Assembly (NCBI RefSeq): GCF_000518705.1
Contig: NZ_JAEC01000004.1
Location: 1 to 64,000, forward strand
DNA from: Shewanella colwelliana ATCC 39565
GTDB lineage: Bacteria; Pseudomonadota; Gammaproteobacteria; Enterobacterales; Shewanellaceae
DNA length: 64,000 nt
Direction: 5' to 3'
Under the pieces are notes generated by a model. That model did no database searches, was not told where the DNA came from, and saw only the letters and a list, made by a program, of their open reading frames with translations. Below, piece after piece: positions 36,330 to 44,976 of the stretch. A program made the translations under genes and the position numbers. Every line of letters starts with the position of its first letter. Position 1 is the stretch's first letter.

Positions 36330-37730
36330 ATGAGCATTGCATCTGTCGCTTCTGTATTTAAAGGTGAGTTTGCGGTTGGTTCGCAAGTCACCGTGCGCGG
36401 TTGGGTGAGAACTCGCCGAGATTCCAAGGCCGGCATCTCTTTTCTTGCCGTATATGATGGTTCCTGTTTTGATCCAATTCAGGGCGTTGTGCCAAATAGC
36501 TTAGAAAATTATAACGATGAAATTCTAAAGTTGACTGCAGGATGTTCTGTGATCATGACAGGTGAAGTCGTTGAATCTCCAGGTCAAGGCCAAGCATTTG
36601 AGCTACAAGTGGTTAGCGTAGAAGTGACAGGTTGGGTTGATGATCCAGATACCTACCCAATGGCAGCTAAACGTCACTCTATTGAACACCTTCGTGAATT
36701 GGCTCACCTACGCCCACGCACCAACATCATTGGTGCTGTTGCTCGCGTACGTAACTGTCTATCTCAAGCGATCCATCGTTTCTATCATGAAGAGGGATTT
36801 ATCTGGGTATCTACCCCACTTATCACCGCTTCTGATTGTGAAGGCGCTGGTGAGATGTTCCGCGTATCAACCCTTGATATGGAAAATCTCCCTCGCACCG
36901 ATGATGGCAAAGTCGATTATAAGGAAGATTTCTTCGGTAAAGAATCCTTCCTCACCGTATCAGGTCAGCTTAATGCTGAAACCTACGCCAGTGCGCTGTC
37001 TAAGGTGTATACGTTTGGACCGACGTTCCGTGCAGAAAATTCAAACACCAGTCGTCACCTTGCTGAATTCTGGATGGTTGAGCCAGAAGTTGCCTTTGCT
37101 GACTTAGATGACGTTGCAGGCCTCGCTGAACGTATGCTTAAGTTCTGCTTTAAAGCCGTACTAGAAGAGCGCCGTGATGACTTAGCTTTCTTTGCACAAC
37201 GTGTCGACAAAACCGTTATTGAACGTCTAGAAAACTTCGTTACCAGCGACTTTGCACAAGTTGATTACACTGACGCAGTTGAGATCTTGAAAACCTGCGG
37301 TAAAACGTTTGAGTATGATGTTGAATGGGGTATCGATCTACAATCAGAGCATGAGCGTTACCTAGCTGAGGAACACTTCAAAGCACCGGTAGTCGTTAAG
37401 AACTATCCAAAAGATATCAAAGCATTTTACATGCGCCTAAACGACGACGGTAAGACCGTTGCAGCGATGGACGTACTTGCACCTGGCATTGGTGAGATCA
37501 TCGGTGGTGCTCAACGTGAAGAGCGTTTAGACGTATTAGATATGCGCCTCGAAGAGATGGAGTTGAGCCAAGAAGATTACTGGTGGTACCGTGATCTACG
37601 TCGTTATGGCACAGTGCCACACGCTGGCTTTGGTTTAGGTTTCGAGCGTTTGGTCTCTTATGTAACGGGAGTTTCAAATATTCGTGACGTGATTCCGTTC
37701 CCACGCGCACCTAAATCAGCTAACTTCTAA
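36330..37730 (+). CDS. asnS: Asparaginyl-tRNA synthetase
   Basis: AsnS attaches asparagine to tRNA-Asn. The 466-residue class IIb enzyme has an N-terminal OB-fold anticodon-binding domain ([19 protein letters not shown], about 23-41) and the class II core. Motif 2 is seen as [20 protein letters not shown] (near 230) and motif 3 as [15 protein letters not shown] (near 430), followed by the end IRDVIPFPR. The presence of AsnS implies direct charging rather than transamidation. The gene has its own promoter region and terminator. Confidence 0.98.
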   Translation: MSIASVASVFKGEFAVGSQVTVRGWVRTRRDSKAGISFLAVYDGSCFDPIQGVVPNSLENYNDEILKLTAGCSVIMTGEVVESPGQGQAFELQVVSVEVTGWVDDPDTYPMAAKRHSIEHLRELAHLRPRTNIIGAVARVRNCLSQAIHRFYHEEGFIWVSTPLITASDCEGAGEMFRVSTLDMENLPRTDDGKVDYKEDFFGKESFLTVSGQLNAETYASALSKVYTFGPTFRAENSNTSRHLAEFWMVEPEVAFADLDDVAGLAERMLKFCFKAVLEERRDDLAFFAQRVDKTVIERLENFVTSDFAQVDYTDAVEILKTCGKTFEYDVEWGIDLQSEHERYLAEEHFKAPVVVKNYPKDIKAFYMRLNDDGKTVAAMDVLAPGIGEIIGGAQREERLDVLDMRLEEMELSQEDYWWYRDLRRYGTVPHAGFGLGFERLVSYVTGVSNIRDVIPFPRAPKSANF

Positions 37731-37749
37731 TTCGTTAGTCGTTGACTTA

Positions 37750-37782
37750 GAAACGCTCCCAGATAGGGGGCGTTTTTTTTCG
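37750..37782 (+). terminator. Terminator of asnS
   Basis: AACGCTCCC and GGGGGCGTT pair with one bulge, followed by eight Ts. Confidence 0.8.
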
Positions 37783-37796
37783 CATTTTTTAATTGG

Positions 37797-38789
37797 CTAA
37801 CGAATCACTTTGTACACTAGCCCCTGCTCGCTGAGAAACTGCTCTGCATCTTTCCCTTGCAACATCGCCATGGTCGCTAGCATACCCGCGCTAATGCACT
37901 GCGGCGCACAAACCGTCACCGACAGTGGCGCATGTAACACTGGCATGCCTGTGGTTGGATCAATAATATGGCCAAAACGCTCACCCTTATCCTCGATAAA
38001 ACGCCGCGAATGACCACTGGTTGCAATGGCGCCACTGCTGATGGTGATTTTGTCTGCGGTACGATTTAATGCGGAGGGGTCTTCAATGCCAACCTGCCAT
38101 GGCTGCGTTGGTGTGCCTGTGACAACCAGATCGCCGCCAAGGTTAATTAAACAGGCTTTGCTCTGCCATGGCGCAGTACTTGTTTGTTCAGCCTGTGCGG
38201 CCAATAGCACAAGTGCGGCACGATCGGCGGCGTACTCCTTAGCAAGACCGCCAAAATCTAACATCATTTCCTGAGGAAGCAATAATCGACCATCACAAAT
38301 TTGAATGCGATCAAAACCCACGCGTTTAATGGCGTTACCGATATCGCTCGCATTTGGTATTGAGGTGCCGTCTAATTCAAATTTCCACAATGCCATTAAG
38401 CTACCAGCCGTGACATCAAAACGCCCTTGGCTTAGTTGATAACACTGCGCGGCAAAATCCATGAGCGCGATGGTTTCCTCATCAATTTGTTGCCACTTCC
38501 CCGCCTGTGCATTAATAATGCTCAGTTGACTGTTAACATCGAAACGGTTGTATTTACTTTCTATGCGTTTGACTTCGTCGATTGCCGCCATTGCCAAACA
38601 CGTTATCTCGGCTGAATCATCGCCATCACTGGTGCTTTCAATGAGACATTCACATTGGCTGGCCATCGCACTGAAGGTAATCCTGTAGTAAGGCTTATCA
38701 AACGTAAGCTTGCCGCAGTGACCGCTTGGAGTAATAAACTTTGTTGCTAAGGATTGTGACGTTATCTGACTGGGTGGATCTGCACGCAT
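37797..38789 (-). CDS. apbE: FAD:protein FMN transferase, ApbE family
   Basis: ApbE covalently attaches FMN from FAD to Thr/Ser of target proteins. The 330 residues include the conserved strand ITFSAMASQCECLIE (near 40), CYQLSQGRFDVTAG, LDFGGLAKEYAADRA (Lys and metal region), INLGGDLVVTG and the Mg-binding tail ATSGHSRRF, then HIIDPTTGMPV. Known ApbE proteins are usually lipoproteins or have a signal peptide, but none is visible here (MRADPPSQITSQSLATKF), so the protein may act in the cytoplasm or on proteins before export. It is the last gene of the TlpA/DUF4266/DUF3570 operon, 8 bases after the DUF3570 gene. No DxxSGAT-type acceptor motif was seen in neighbours. Confidence 0.9.
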   Translation of the reverse strand: MRADPPSQITSQSLATKFITPSGHCGKLTFDKPYYRITFSAMASQCECLIESTSDGDDSAEITCLAMAAIDEVKRIESKYNRFDVNSQLSIINAQAGKWQQIDEETIALMDFAAQCYQLSQGRFDVTAGSLMALWKFELDGTSIPNASDIGNAIKRVGFDRIQICDGRLLLPQEMMLDFGGLAKEYAADRAALVLLAAQAEQTSTAPWQSKACLINLGGDLVVTGTPTQPWQVGIEDPSALNRTADKITISSGAIATSGHSRRFIEDKGERFGHIIDPTTGMPVLHAPLSVTVCAPQCISAGMLATMAMLQGKDAEQFLSEQGLVYKVIR

Positions 38790-38797
38790 AGTTACCT

Positions 38798-40189
38798 CTA
38801 GAACGAAAAACCCAACTGCGCGATGATGGCGTCATTATTTGGGAACTGATCGAACCGCCGCAACTGCCCCACTAAATCAAATCCCGAATTCTGTGGTCGT
38901 TGCTGATAATATTCCAGCCGAAAAGTCGCCAAGGTACCATCTTTTAATCGCTGACCATATTTAAGCCCTATGGTATAACTGTCGATAGCCCCTAAACGAT
39001 AATCTGCGCTGCCATACTGCGGCAGTGCTTGATCATCGCGTAAATACAGCCGATAAAATTTAGCAGCTGTTTGTTGGTAAGCACGAAGATGCAACTGGAC
39101 AAAACTCCTTGTCGTTAAGTTGACACGATAGCGCGACTCCAAGGTATGTGAGTCAATTGACCAATCATCAATGCTATAGCGATATGAGAGATCAAATACT
39201 CCATAAGTCAGAGCACATTTGCCCATCACATAGAGACTTTGCTTGAGGCGTTTATCGGGGCGATGTTCATAATGATATCCTACTGCATGACCATCGCTGT
39301 TAATGCGACTCAGCACTTTATAGGGATCGGTCATATAACCGCTGACGTAAGATACACCATAATTGATCTGCATTAACCAATACTTATTAACAGTCTGAGT
39401 CAGGCCAAGGCTAATATCTAAAGTCTGCTTGCTCTCACTGCCAGACTGACGCGTTTTATCAAATTCAGCTTTAAAAGCGGCTTCACTATCAAAGTCTTGC
39501 CGAAACACCATTTCGCTCATGGGAGCGGGACGACCACCAACGGGATTGGCAATATCATAAAAATAGCCGCCAACTAGATTAGCTTGAGTATTCCCTTTAT
39601 TAAACGACCACTGCCCACCGCCATTAAGGCCAATAGAGGTGTAGTCATATTCCCTTGAAAGATACCCCCCCAAAGTGGTGAGCGTACCCGCTGAGGGAGT
39701 ATGTACCCACGTCGAGCTTAACTGTAACCGAGTATCTTTAAAGGTGTCATCAAGCGGGGTTTCGCCGGGACGAGCCTGATACACCCCAGTACCAGAAGGC
39801 CGGGTGAAGGTTTGTACTTGTTGCTGCGTCACAGCGCCATTGGCCGATGCACCAGTAATGGTATCAAGCGCTAACTTTGTTACTAGCTTATCTTTGTCAC
39901 CGAAGTTTTGGCTGAGTTTAAAAATCCCCTCAGCAACCGTGACCCGATCACGCTCTTGATAATACACCATAGCCACATCCACCTTAGGAGAGACTTGATT
40001 GGTATAGGCATCAGCATCGAGCGCAGTATCAGTAGGGGTAGCACCTGTGTCAACAACAGGCGAAACTTCGCTACTTGGATTGGCCAAGCTTGATTGACTT
40101 AGCAGGCTGGCAGCTGCAACGATTAACAGTTGACTCACAGAGGTTACTTTGCTGCACGCCTCTTTGCCTTGATAACTAGTTGCAGCCAC
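38798..40189 (-). CDS. DUF3570 outer-membrane-type protein
   Basis: A 463-residue protein of the DUF3570 family, predicted to be an outer-membrane beta-barrel. It has a signal-type N-terminus (LLIVAAASLLSQSSLANPSS, about 22-41), many alternating aromatic strands such as WVHTPSAGTLTTLGGYLSRE and GTLATFRLEYYQQRPQN, and a terminal LGFSF. The family function is unknown. It occurs next to DUF4266, a thioredoxin-like protein and ApbE, as here. The start is taken as the GTG at 40189, which overlaps the end of the DUF4266 gene; a GTG at about 40141 just before the signal peptide is an alternative. Confidence 0.85.
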   Translation of the reverse strand: MAATSYQGKEACSKVTSVSQLLIVAAASLLSQSSLANPSSEVSPVVDTGATPTDTALDADAYTNQVSPKVDVAMVYYQERDRVTVAEGIFKLSQNFGDKDKLVTKLALDTITGASANGAVTQQQVQTFTRPSGTGVYQARPGETPLDDTFKDTRLQLSSTWVHTPSAGTLTTLGGYLSREYDYTSIGLNGGGQWSFNKGNTQANLVGGYFYDIANPVGGRPAPMSEMVFRQDFDSEAAFKAEFDKTRQSGSESKQTLDISLGLTQTVNKYWLMQINYGVSYVSGYMTDPYKVLSRINSDGHAVGYHYEHRPDKRLKQSLYVMGKCALTYGVFDLSYRYSIDDWSIDSHTLESRYRVNLTTRSFVQLHLRAYQQTAAKFYRLYLRDDQALPQYGSADYRLGAIDSYTIGLKYGQRLKDGTLATFRLEYYQQRPQNSGFDLVGQLRRFDQFPNNDAIIAQLGFSF

Positions 40190-40389
40190 AGCCCCCCCCC
40201 AGACATCGCTCGGCCCCCACTACTGGCCTCTTTGCTGAAATAGATATGATCGTCGATAGACAAGTCCATTCCATCACTGTCGAGCTGCATATCTTCTCGG
40301 GCAAATTCAGCACGCTGCCATGGCTCTACGCCTAACTGCGCACAGCCTGTTGTCATTACAATCAGCAACAAACTCATTCTCTTAATCAT
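40176..40389 (-). pseudogene. DUF4266 lipoprotein, C-terminal frameshift at a G9 run
   Basis: A small lipoprotein starting MIKRMSLLLIVMTTGCAQLG, with a lipobox Cys at 17 and the family core EPWQRAEFAREDMQLD and DDHIYFSKEASSGG. Family members end in a Gly-rich CGCN motif. Here nine Cs at 40192-40200 throw the frame into LWLQLVIKAKRRAAK, ending at 40144. With eight the frame would read GGGCGCN and stop at 40176. Either a real slippage mutation, phase-variable length, or a sequencing error. The ATG at 40389 overlaps the TlpA gene's stop (ATGATTAA). The protein's role is unknown. Confidence 0.7.
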
Positions 40390-40993
40390 TCTTGGGTTCC
40401 TTAACGGGTTCAATGGCTAATTGCGTTAGAATAGCTTGTTCTAATTGCGCCAACTCCTCATTGAAAAAGCCCACATGGCTGCTCACCAAAACCCCGTCTC
40501 GATTAAACAGGTAGCTGCTTGGCATACCAACCAGACCAAATTGCGCAGCAATATCACCACTGGAATTGAAAAGTACTTTAAAGTCGACATCAAACTGGCT
40601 AAGAAACTGTTTTGCCGAACCACTGTCTTCATCTAAATTAATCGCAATAATCTCAAGTCCTTGGTCAGCATACTTGCGTTGCATACTTTGCATCCAAGGA
40701 AATGACTTAAGGCAGGGCGCGCACCAAGATGCCCAAAAATCCACATAAACCACTTTGCCAGCAAATTCGCTGAGCTTAACACTTTGGTTGTTATCATCTA
40801 AGGCGCTATGGTCGAGGCTTGGAGCACTATTTACTATCATTGACGTCAATAATAACCAAACCAAACCCACAGTCCTAAGCACCACGCGGAAAAGGGGGAC
40901 GGAAAATGAGTGAGAATGATGATTAACATTCATAGTAAACAACGCAGACCTCCTGCTAATTTCACCCTCAAGCCTAGGTAACTTTGTACACAT
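40382..40993 (-). CDS. TlpA/ResA-like thioredoxin-fold protein
   Basis: A membrane-anchored periplasmic thiol-disulfide oxidoreductase of about 203 residues. The start is the ATG at 40993, preceded by AAGGAGA with seven bases of spacing; longer frames have no such site. A hydrophobic anchor (VVLRTVGLVWLLLTSMIV, about 33-50) precedes the thioredoxin domain with active-site WCAPC (near 88), the cis-Pro in VGMPSSYLF (near 159) and EIIAINLDEDSGSAKQF. It is the first gene of the operon leading to DUF4266, DUF3570 and ApbE, and may reduce cysteines such as those in the CGCN tail of the DUF4266 protein (inference). Confidence 0.88.
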   Translation of the reverse strand: MCTKLPRLEGEISRRSALFTMNVNHHSHSFSVPLFRVVLRTVGLVWLLLTSMIVNSAPSLDHSALDDNNQSVKLSEFAGKVVYVDFWASWCAPCLKSFPWMQSMQRKYADQGLEIIAINLDEDSGSAKQFLSQFDVDFKVLFNSSGDIAAQFGLVGMPSSYLFNRDGVLVSSHVGFFNEELAQLEQAILTQLAIEPVKEPKND

Positions 40994-41235
40994 CAGCGTT
41001 CTCCTTTGCCAAACAAGCCCTCTACAAACATAGGCCCCCAAGATGGGGTTATCTTATAAAGTGAACAATGAAAAAGATAGCCTACCCAGCTAATATAATC
41101 TTATTTAATCTCATTACTTTATGGCAAAATTAGTGGATGAAATGATTAAGTTAACAAGTTCGGTTATAGGTTCAATACAGGAATGCTATTAGCTATTGTA
41201 TTGATTGGACTGGATGAAACAAATTAAGATAACAA

Positions 41236-41667
41236 ATGGATAAACAGATGTGGATACAAAAACAGATAACCCTTAATGCACGACCACGGGGGTTTCATTT
41301 GATCACCGATGAGATCATCCGTGCGATTCCCGAGTTGAAGCAGCTAGAGATAGGTGTCGCGCACCTGCTATTGCAACACACCTCTGCAGGGCTCACGCTA
41401 AATGAAAATGCCGACCCCAGCGTTAGACAAGATTTCGAGCAGTTTTTTAATCGACTAGCCCCCGACAACGCCCCCTACTACACCCATACCTATGAAGGAC
41501 CCGATGACATGCCAGCGCATTTAAAGTCATCTCTACTGGGTGCAACACTGTCGCTACCCATCACTCAAGGTCAATTTAACTTGGGGACTTGGCAAGGTAT
41601 CTACCTGTGTGAAGCTAGGGACTACGCCAGTCGTCGTACACTCATTGTGACCATACAGGGACAATAA
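41236..41667 (+). CDS. yjbQ: YjbQ/UPF0047 family protein
   Basis: A 143-residue single-domain protein of UPF0047, which has been reported to have weak thiamine-phosphate synthase activity. Conserved His/Asn/Asp motifs are HLLLQHTSAGLTLNENADPS (near 52) and EGPDDMPAHLKSSLLGATL (near 88), with a terminal GTWQGIYLCEARDYASRR. It starts at 41236 or at the ATG at 41248. The physiological role is unsettled. It is divergent from the TlpA operon and convergent with the SNF2 helicase. Confidence 0.9.
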   Translation: MDKQMWIQKQITLNARPRGFHLITDEIIRAIPELKQLEIGVAHLLLQHTSAGLTLNENADPSVRQDFEQFFNRLAPDNAPYYTHTYEGPDDMPAHLKSSLLGATLSLPITQGQFNLGTWQGIYLCEARDYASRRTLIVTIQGQ

Positions 41668-41683
41668 ACAATAACCGCTATTG

Positions 41684-44600
41684 TTAAGCATCGTTTGTTT
41701 GATCTGTGATCGGCTGCAACAGCGCTAGCCAGTCATCTCGGTCCATCTCTGCAACAGAAAGCGCATCGGTCTGATACATGCTCTGCGCCAATGCATGTTT
41801 GCTCTGTTGTAGCTGTTGAATACGTTCCTCAACCGTGTTTTTGCAGATCAGTTTGTAGACGAACACAGGCTTTTGCTGGCCGATACGATAAGCCCTATCG
41901 CTTGCCTGCTCTTCAGCTGCCGGATTCCACCAGGGATCGACGTGAATAACGATATCCGCTTCGGTTAGGTTTAAACCCGATCCTCCCGCCTTGAGGCTAA
42001 TAAGAAATACATTAACCTCGCCACTTCTGAAACGGCTGATAATCTTATCCCGGTGACGGCTCTTACCTGTCAGCATCTCGTAGCCTATCGCTAAGTGATC
42101 TAGTTGCGCAGCGATAAGATCTAACATGGTCGTGAAAGAGGAGAAGATCAATATATTACGGCCCTCCTCAATCATATTAGGCAGCTTGTCCGCTAACCAG
42201 GTCAATTTTGATGATTCATTAACACTTGTTGTGTTTTCCGCCTTAAGGGTTAACGCTTCAGCCTCTGTATCAGTTTCCGTAACGGCTAATTTAGCAAGCA
42301 TACTAGGATGACAACATACCTGACGCAATTTCAGCAGCGCATTACTAATGGCTAGGCGATTAGCTTTAGCTCCGGTTTCTAACAGCGCCAGCTGTAACTG
42401 CTCAGCCACAGTGAGTCGGATTGTTTCATAGAGATCTGTTTGTGTCTGACTCAATGGAATAACAGTGTTAATCACTGTTTTTTCTGGCAATTCCTTAGCC
42501 ACTTTTGATTTCGTCCGCCTTAGCATAAAAGGAGCGATACGACTGGCTAAGCGCTGACGCGCCGTCACACTGGCTTCTTTCTCTATCGGCAGCTTAAACT
42601 GACGCTGATATTGACTTGCACTGCCAAGAAAGCCGGGCATAAGAAAATGAAACAGCGACCACAGTTCACCTAAGTGATTCTCCATCGGTGTCCCTGTTAG
42701 GCAGAGACGATGCTTGGTATTGAGTTTATTAACTAATTTAGTCACCCGACTGCGACTATTTTTAATAGTTTGTGCTTCATCTAGTATCACTTGATACCAT
42801 TGCTGCGCCATAAACAGCGCTTCATCTTGTAATAAGGTGCCATAACTGATGATCACGATATCGACCTGATTAAGCTGGTTGGCATTAATGTGGCGGGCAC
42901 GTCCGCTCCAAACTAAGGTCGTCAAATCTGGTGTAAAAGTCTTGGCTTCATGCTGCCAGTTACTCAGTAACGTAGTGGGCGCAATAACCAGTATTGGTTG
43001 ACTTAGTTTTCCCGCCTCTTTATCTAACGCTATGCTGGTAAGGGTTTGAATCGTTTTCCCCAGGCCCATATCATCGGCTAATATACCCGCAAATTTGTGC
43101 TTTTTTAGAAACTGTAACCATTTTACGCCTTGGCATTGATAGCTTCTTAATACTGCATTTAATCCCTTTGGCGCGACAAAGTCTGTGTCATCAGAGCTGG
43201 TTTCTAAAAAACGATTTAGCGCCTGCGCTTGCTCCCTTAGCCACGAGGCGCCTTGCCAACGCAATACCTCGGTCTTACTCGACGATGAACCAAGGATTGC
43301 CTTATCTAGTTCTGATAACCGCGACAACTGATGGCGAGACAGTCTGAGTCGTTGGCTATCATTGAGAGGCTGCTTCTCGTAAAGCTCTCCTAAGACAGAC
43401 AAAATACGTTTAACGCGATCAGCGGGCAAAGTGAGCAGTTCACCGGAATCCAGTTCAACAGTCACTGGCTTGCCACCAATCTCTGCAGAGATTTTGCCTT
43501 GGCGAATTAAATTAAGCAGTAATGGTAGCAAATTCACCTTTTTGCCATCAATATCTACACCTATACCTAGCTCAAACCAATCTTGATCGGGTTGGGCCTC
43601 TACGTCGGCAAACCAAGTGTGGCTCTGCACCTTAACAAACCGATTTTTTGCTTCAAAATCTATCTGCCAGCCCGCTAATGACAATTTTCGCAGCGCTACC
43701 GCTTGTAAATCAATAGCCTCAGGTAACAGCCTAGCGCTGGAATCTAACGCCAAACTAATTGGCGATTCATGACGATGGGAAACAAGCGGAAATTGATGCA
43801 GTTGCAGCTGACTTTTCGCCACAAGTGCCATGAGTGCTGTATGGTCTGCACTAATATAGAGTAACTCATCTAAGGTGTAGGCACGTTTACCGTGAACGAG
43901 ATAAAACTTTGCAAATTCAACCGGCTCAATGGGGTCAGATAACCAAGGAAAATCCATCATCTGCCGTTTTATCATCAATCGTGGTGACCATTCACCATCC
44001 CTGTCAATATCATCAAGTAGGTGATGATTGATCCTTGCGTCATCAGCACAATCAAAAAGCAGGCTATGACTGCACTCGTCGATATACACATCATGACTGA
44101 CCGCTACCATTAATTGCCTATCGAAGTAGTCTTCATCATAAAATCGCTCTAGCTTTAGCGGTATTGCACCGACCTCTTCAAAGAAGCAACGTTGTGTGGC
44201 AGTAATAAGCTGATAAAACGCTTGTCCGAGAGACTTTGGCAACAAGGTACATATCTGACCACGTTGAGTTTCTAGGTCATAGCTGTTTAAACTTGCGGCG
44301 AGCAAGGCAAAAATTTGTCTATCGGCGAGGCTAATATATTTAGGTGTTGGCTGGCTTTGGACAACATCAAGACCCAACTCACCTCGCAGTTGATATCGAC
44401 CTTCTTTGGTTAAATAGCCTTTGTAGACACTGAGTTCAATGCCGTCATCGATGACCTTAAGCAGATAGATAACACGATGGCGCGCCATTGCCGGAAACGG
44501 ATCGTAATACTGGCTAAATTCGCTTCTAAAAAGCCTGATGGCAGTGTCATTCCGCCTGCTGCGCGCTGAGAATTCAGACTCAGGTTGTGCCAAATGTTCT

Positions 44601-44971
44601 ATGGCTAAGGCTGCCAAATGGATGCACTTTTTTTGCTTACAACTGCATTCCCCTGTGTACGCCGCAGCCCCTAATAAAAGATGAGCGCTAATTTCTCCCC
44701 GCCCATGAGTAAAGCGCCCCTCTACACGGCTTACGCTTTGACTAAAGTGGACGAGTTGTCGGCTAAGTAACGCCTGTAGTCCAGCGAAAATTTCTTGATG
44801 GGAAAAACTGTCAGATAATACTAGCAATGCGTTATTCCGTAGCCAAGTAACTTGGTCATAATGCTTTTTGGCGAAAGGCGAAAGCATACCACCACTTAGC
44901 TCGATCCCCAAACCTACATGTGGGGATGTGCAACAAGGCGAGAGCAAGGTCTCATTCGTGGTGTATGACAA
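41684..44971 (-). CDS. SWIM-domain SNF2-family helicase
   Basis: A 1095-residue ATP-dependent DNA translocase of the bacterial SWIM-SNF2 type. An N-terminal SWIM zinc motif (ECSCKQKKCIHLAALAIEH, near 108-126) leads to a long linker domain. The SNF2 ATPase shows LADDMGLGKTIQTL (near 630), DEAQTIKN (near 737), LTGTPMENHLGELW and the C-terminal helicase LKAGGSGLNLTEAD, then RAYRIGQQKPV. It is not RapA, which has Tudor-like domains. The start is TTG at 44971, 5 bases after the GGDEF-EAL gene's stop, so the two are probably coupled; an ATG at 44887 is an alternative. Role unknown, possibly repair or chromatin remodelling. Confidence 0.88.
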   Translation of the reverse strand: MSYTTNETLLSPCCTSPHVGLGIELSGGMLSPFAKKHYDQVTWLRNNALLVLSDSFSHQEIFAGLQALLSRQLVHFSQSVSRVEGRFTHGRGEISAHLLLGAAAYTGECSCKQKKCIHLAALAIEHLAQPESEFSARSRRNDTAIRLFRSEFSQYYDPFPAMARHRVIYLLKVIDDGIELSVYKGYLTKEGRYQLRGELGLDVVQSQPTPKYISLADRQIFALLAASLNSYDLETQRGQICTLLPKSLGQAFYQLITATQRCFFEEVGAIPLKLERFYDEDYFDRQLMVAVSHDVYIDECSHSLLFDCADDARINHHLLDDIDRDGEWSPRLMIKRQMMDFPWLSDPIEPVEFAKFYLVHGKRAYTLDELLYISADHTALMALVAKSQLQLHQFPLVSHRHESPISLALDSSARLLPEAIDLQAVALRKLSLAGWQIDFEAKNRFVKVQSHTWFADVEAQPDQDWFELGIGVDIDGKKVNLLPLLLNLIRQGKISAEIGGKPVTVELDSGELLTLPADRVKRILSVLGELYEKQPLNDSQRLRLSRHQLSRLSELDKAILGSSSSKTEVLRWQGASWLREQAQALNRFLETSSDDTDFVAPKGLNAVLRSYQCQGVKWLQFLKKHKFAGILADDMGLGKTIQTLTSIALDKEAGKLSQPILVIAPTTLLSNWQHEAKTFTPDLTTLVWSGRARHINANQLNQVDIVIISYGTLLQDEALFMAQQWYQVILDEAQTIKNSRSRVTKLVNKLNTKHRLCLTGTPMENHLGELWSLFHFLMPGFLGSASQYQRQFKLPIEKEASVTARQRLASRIAPFMLRRTKSKVAKELPEKTVINTVIPLSQTQTDLYETIRLTVAEQLQLALLETGAKANRLAISNALLKLRQVCCHPSMLAKLAVTETDTEAEALTLKAENTTSVNESSKLTWLADKLPNMIEEGRNILIFSSFTTMLDLIAAQLDHLAIGYEMLTGKSRHRDKIISRFRSGEVNVFLISLKAGGSGLNLTEADIVIHVDPWWNPAAEEQASDRAYRIGQQKPVFVYKLICKNTVEERIQQLQQSKHALAQSMYQTDALSVAEMDRDDWLALLQPITDQTNDA

Positions 44972-44976
44972 GCGAG

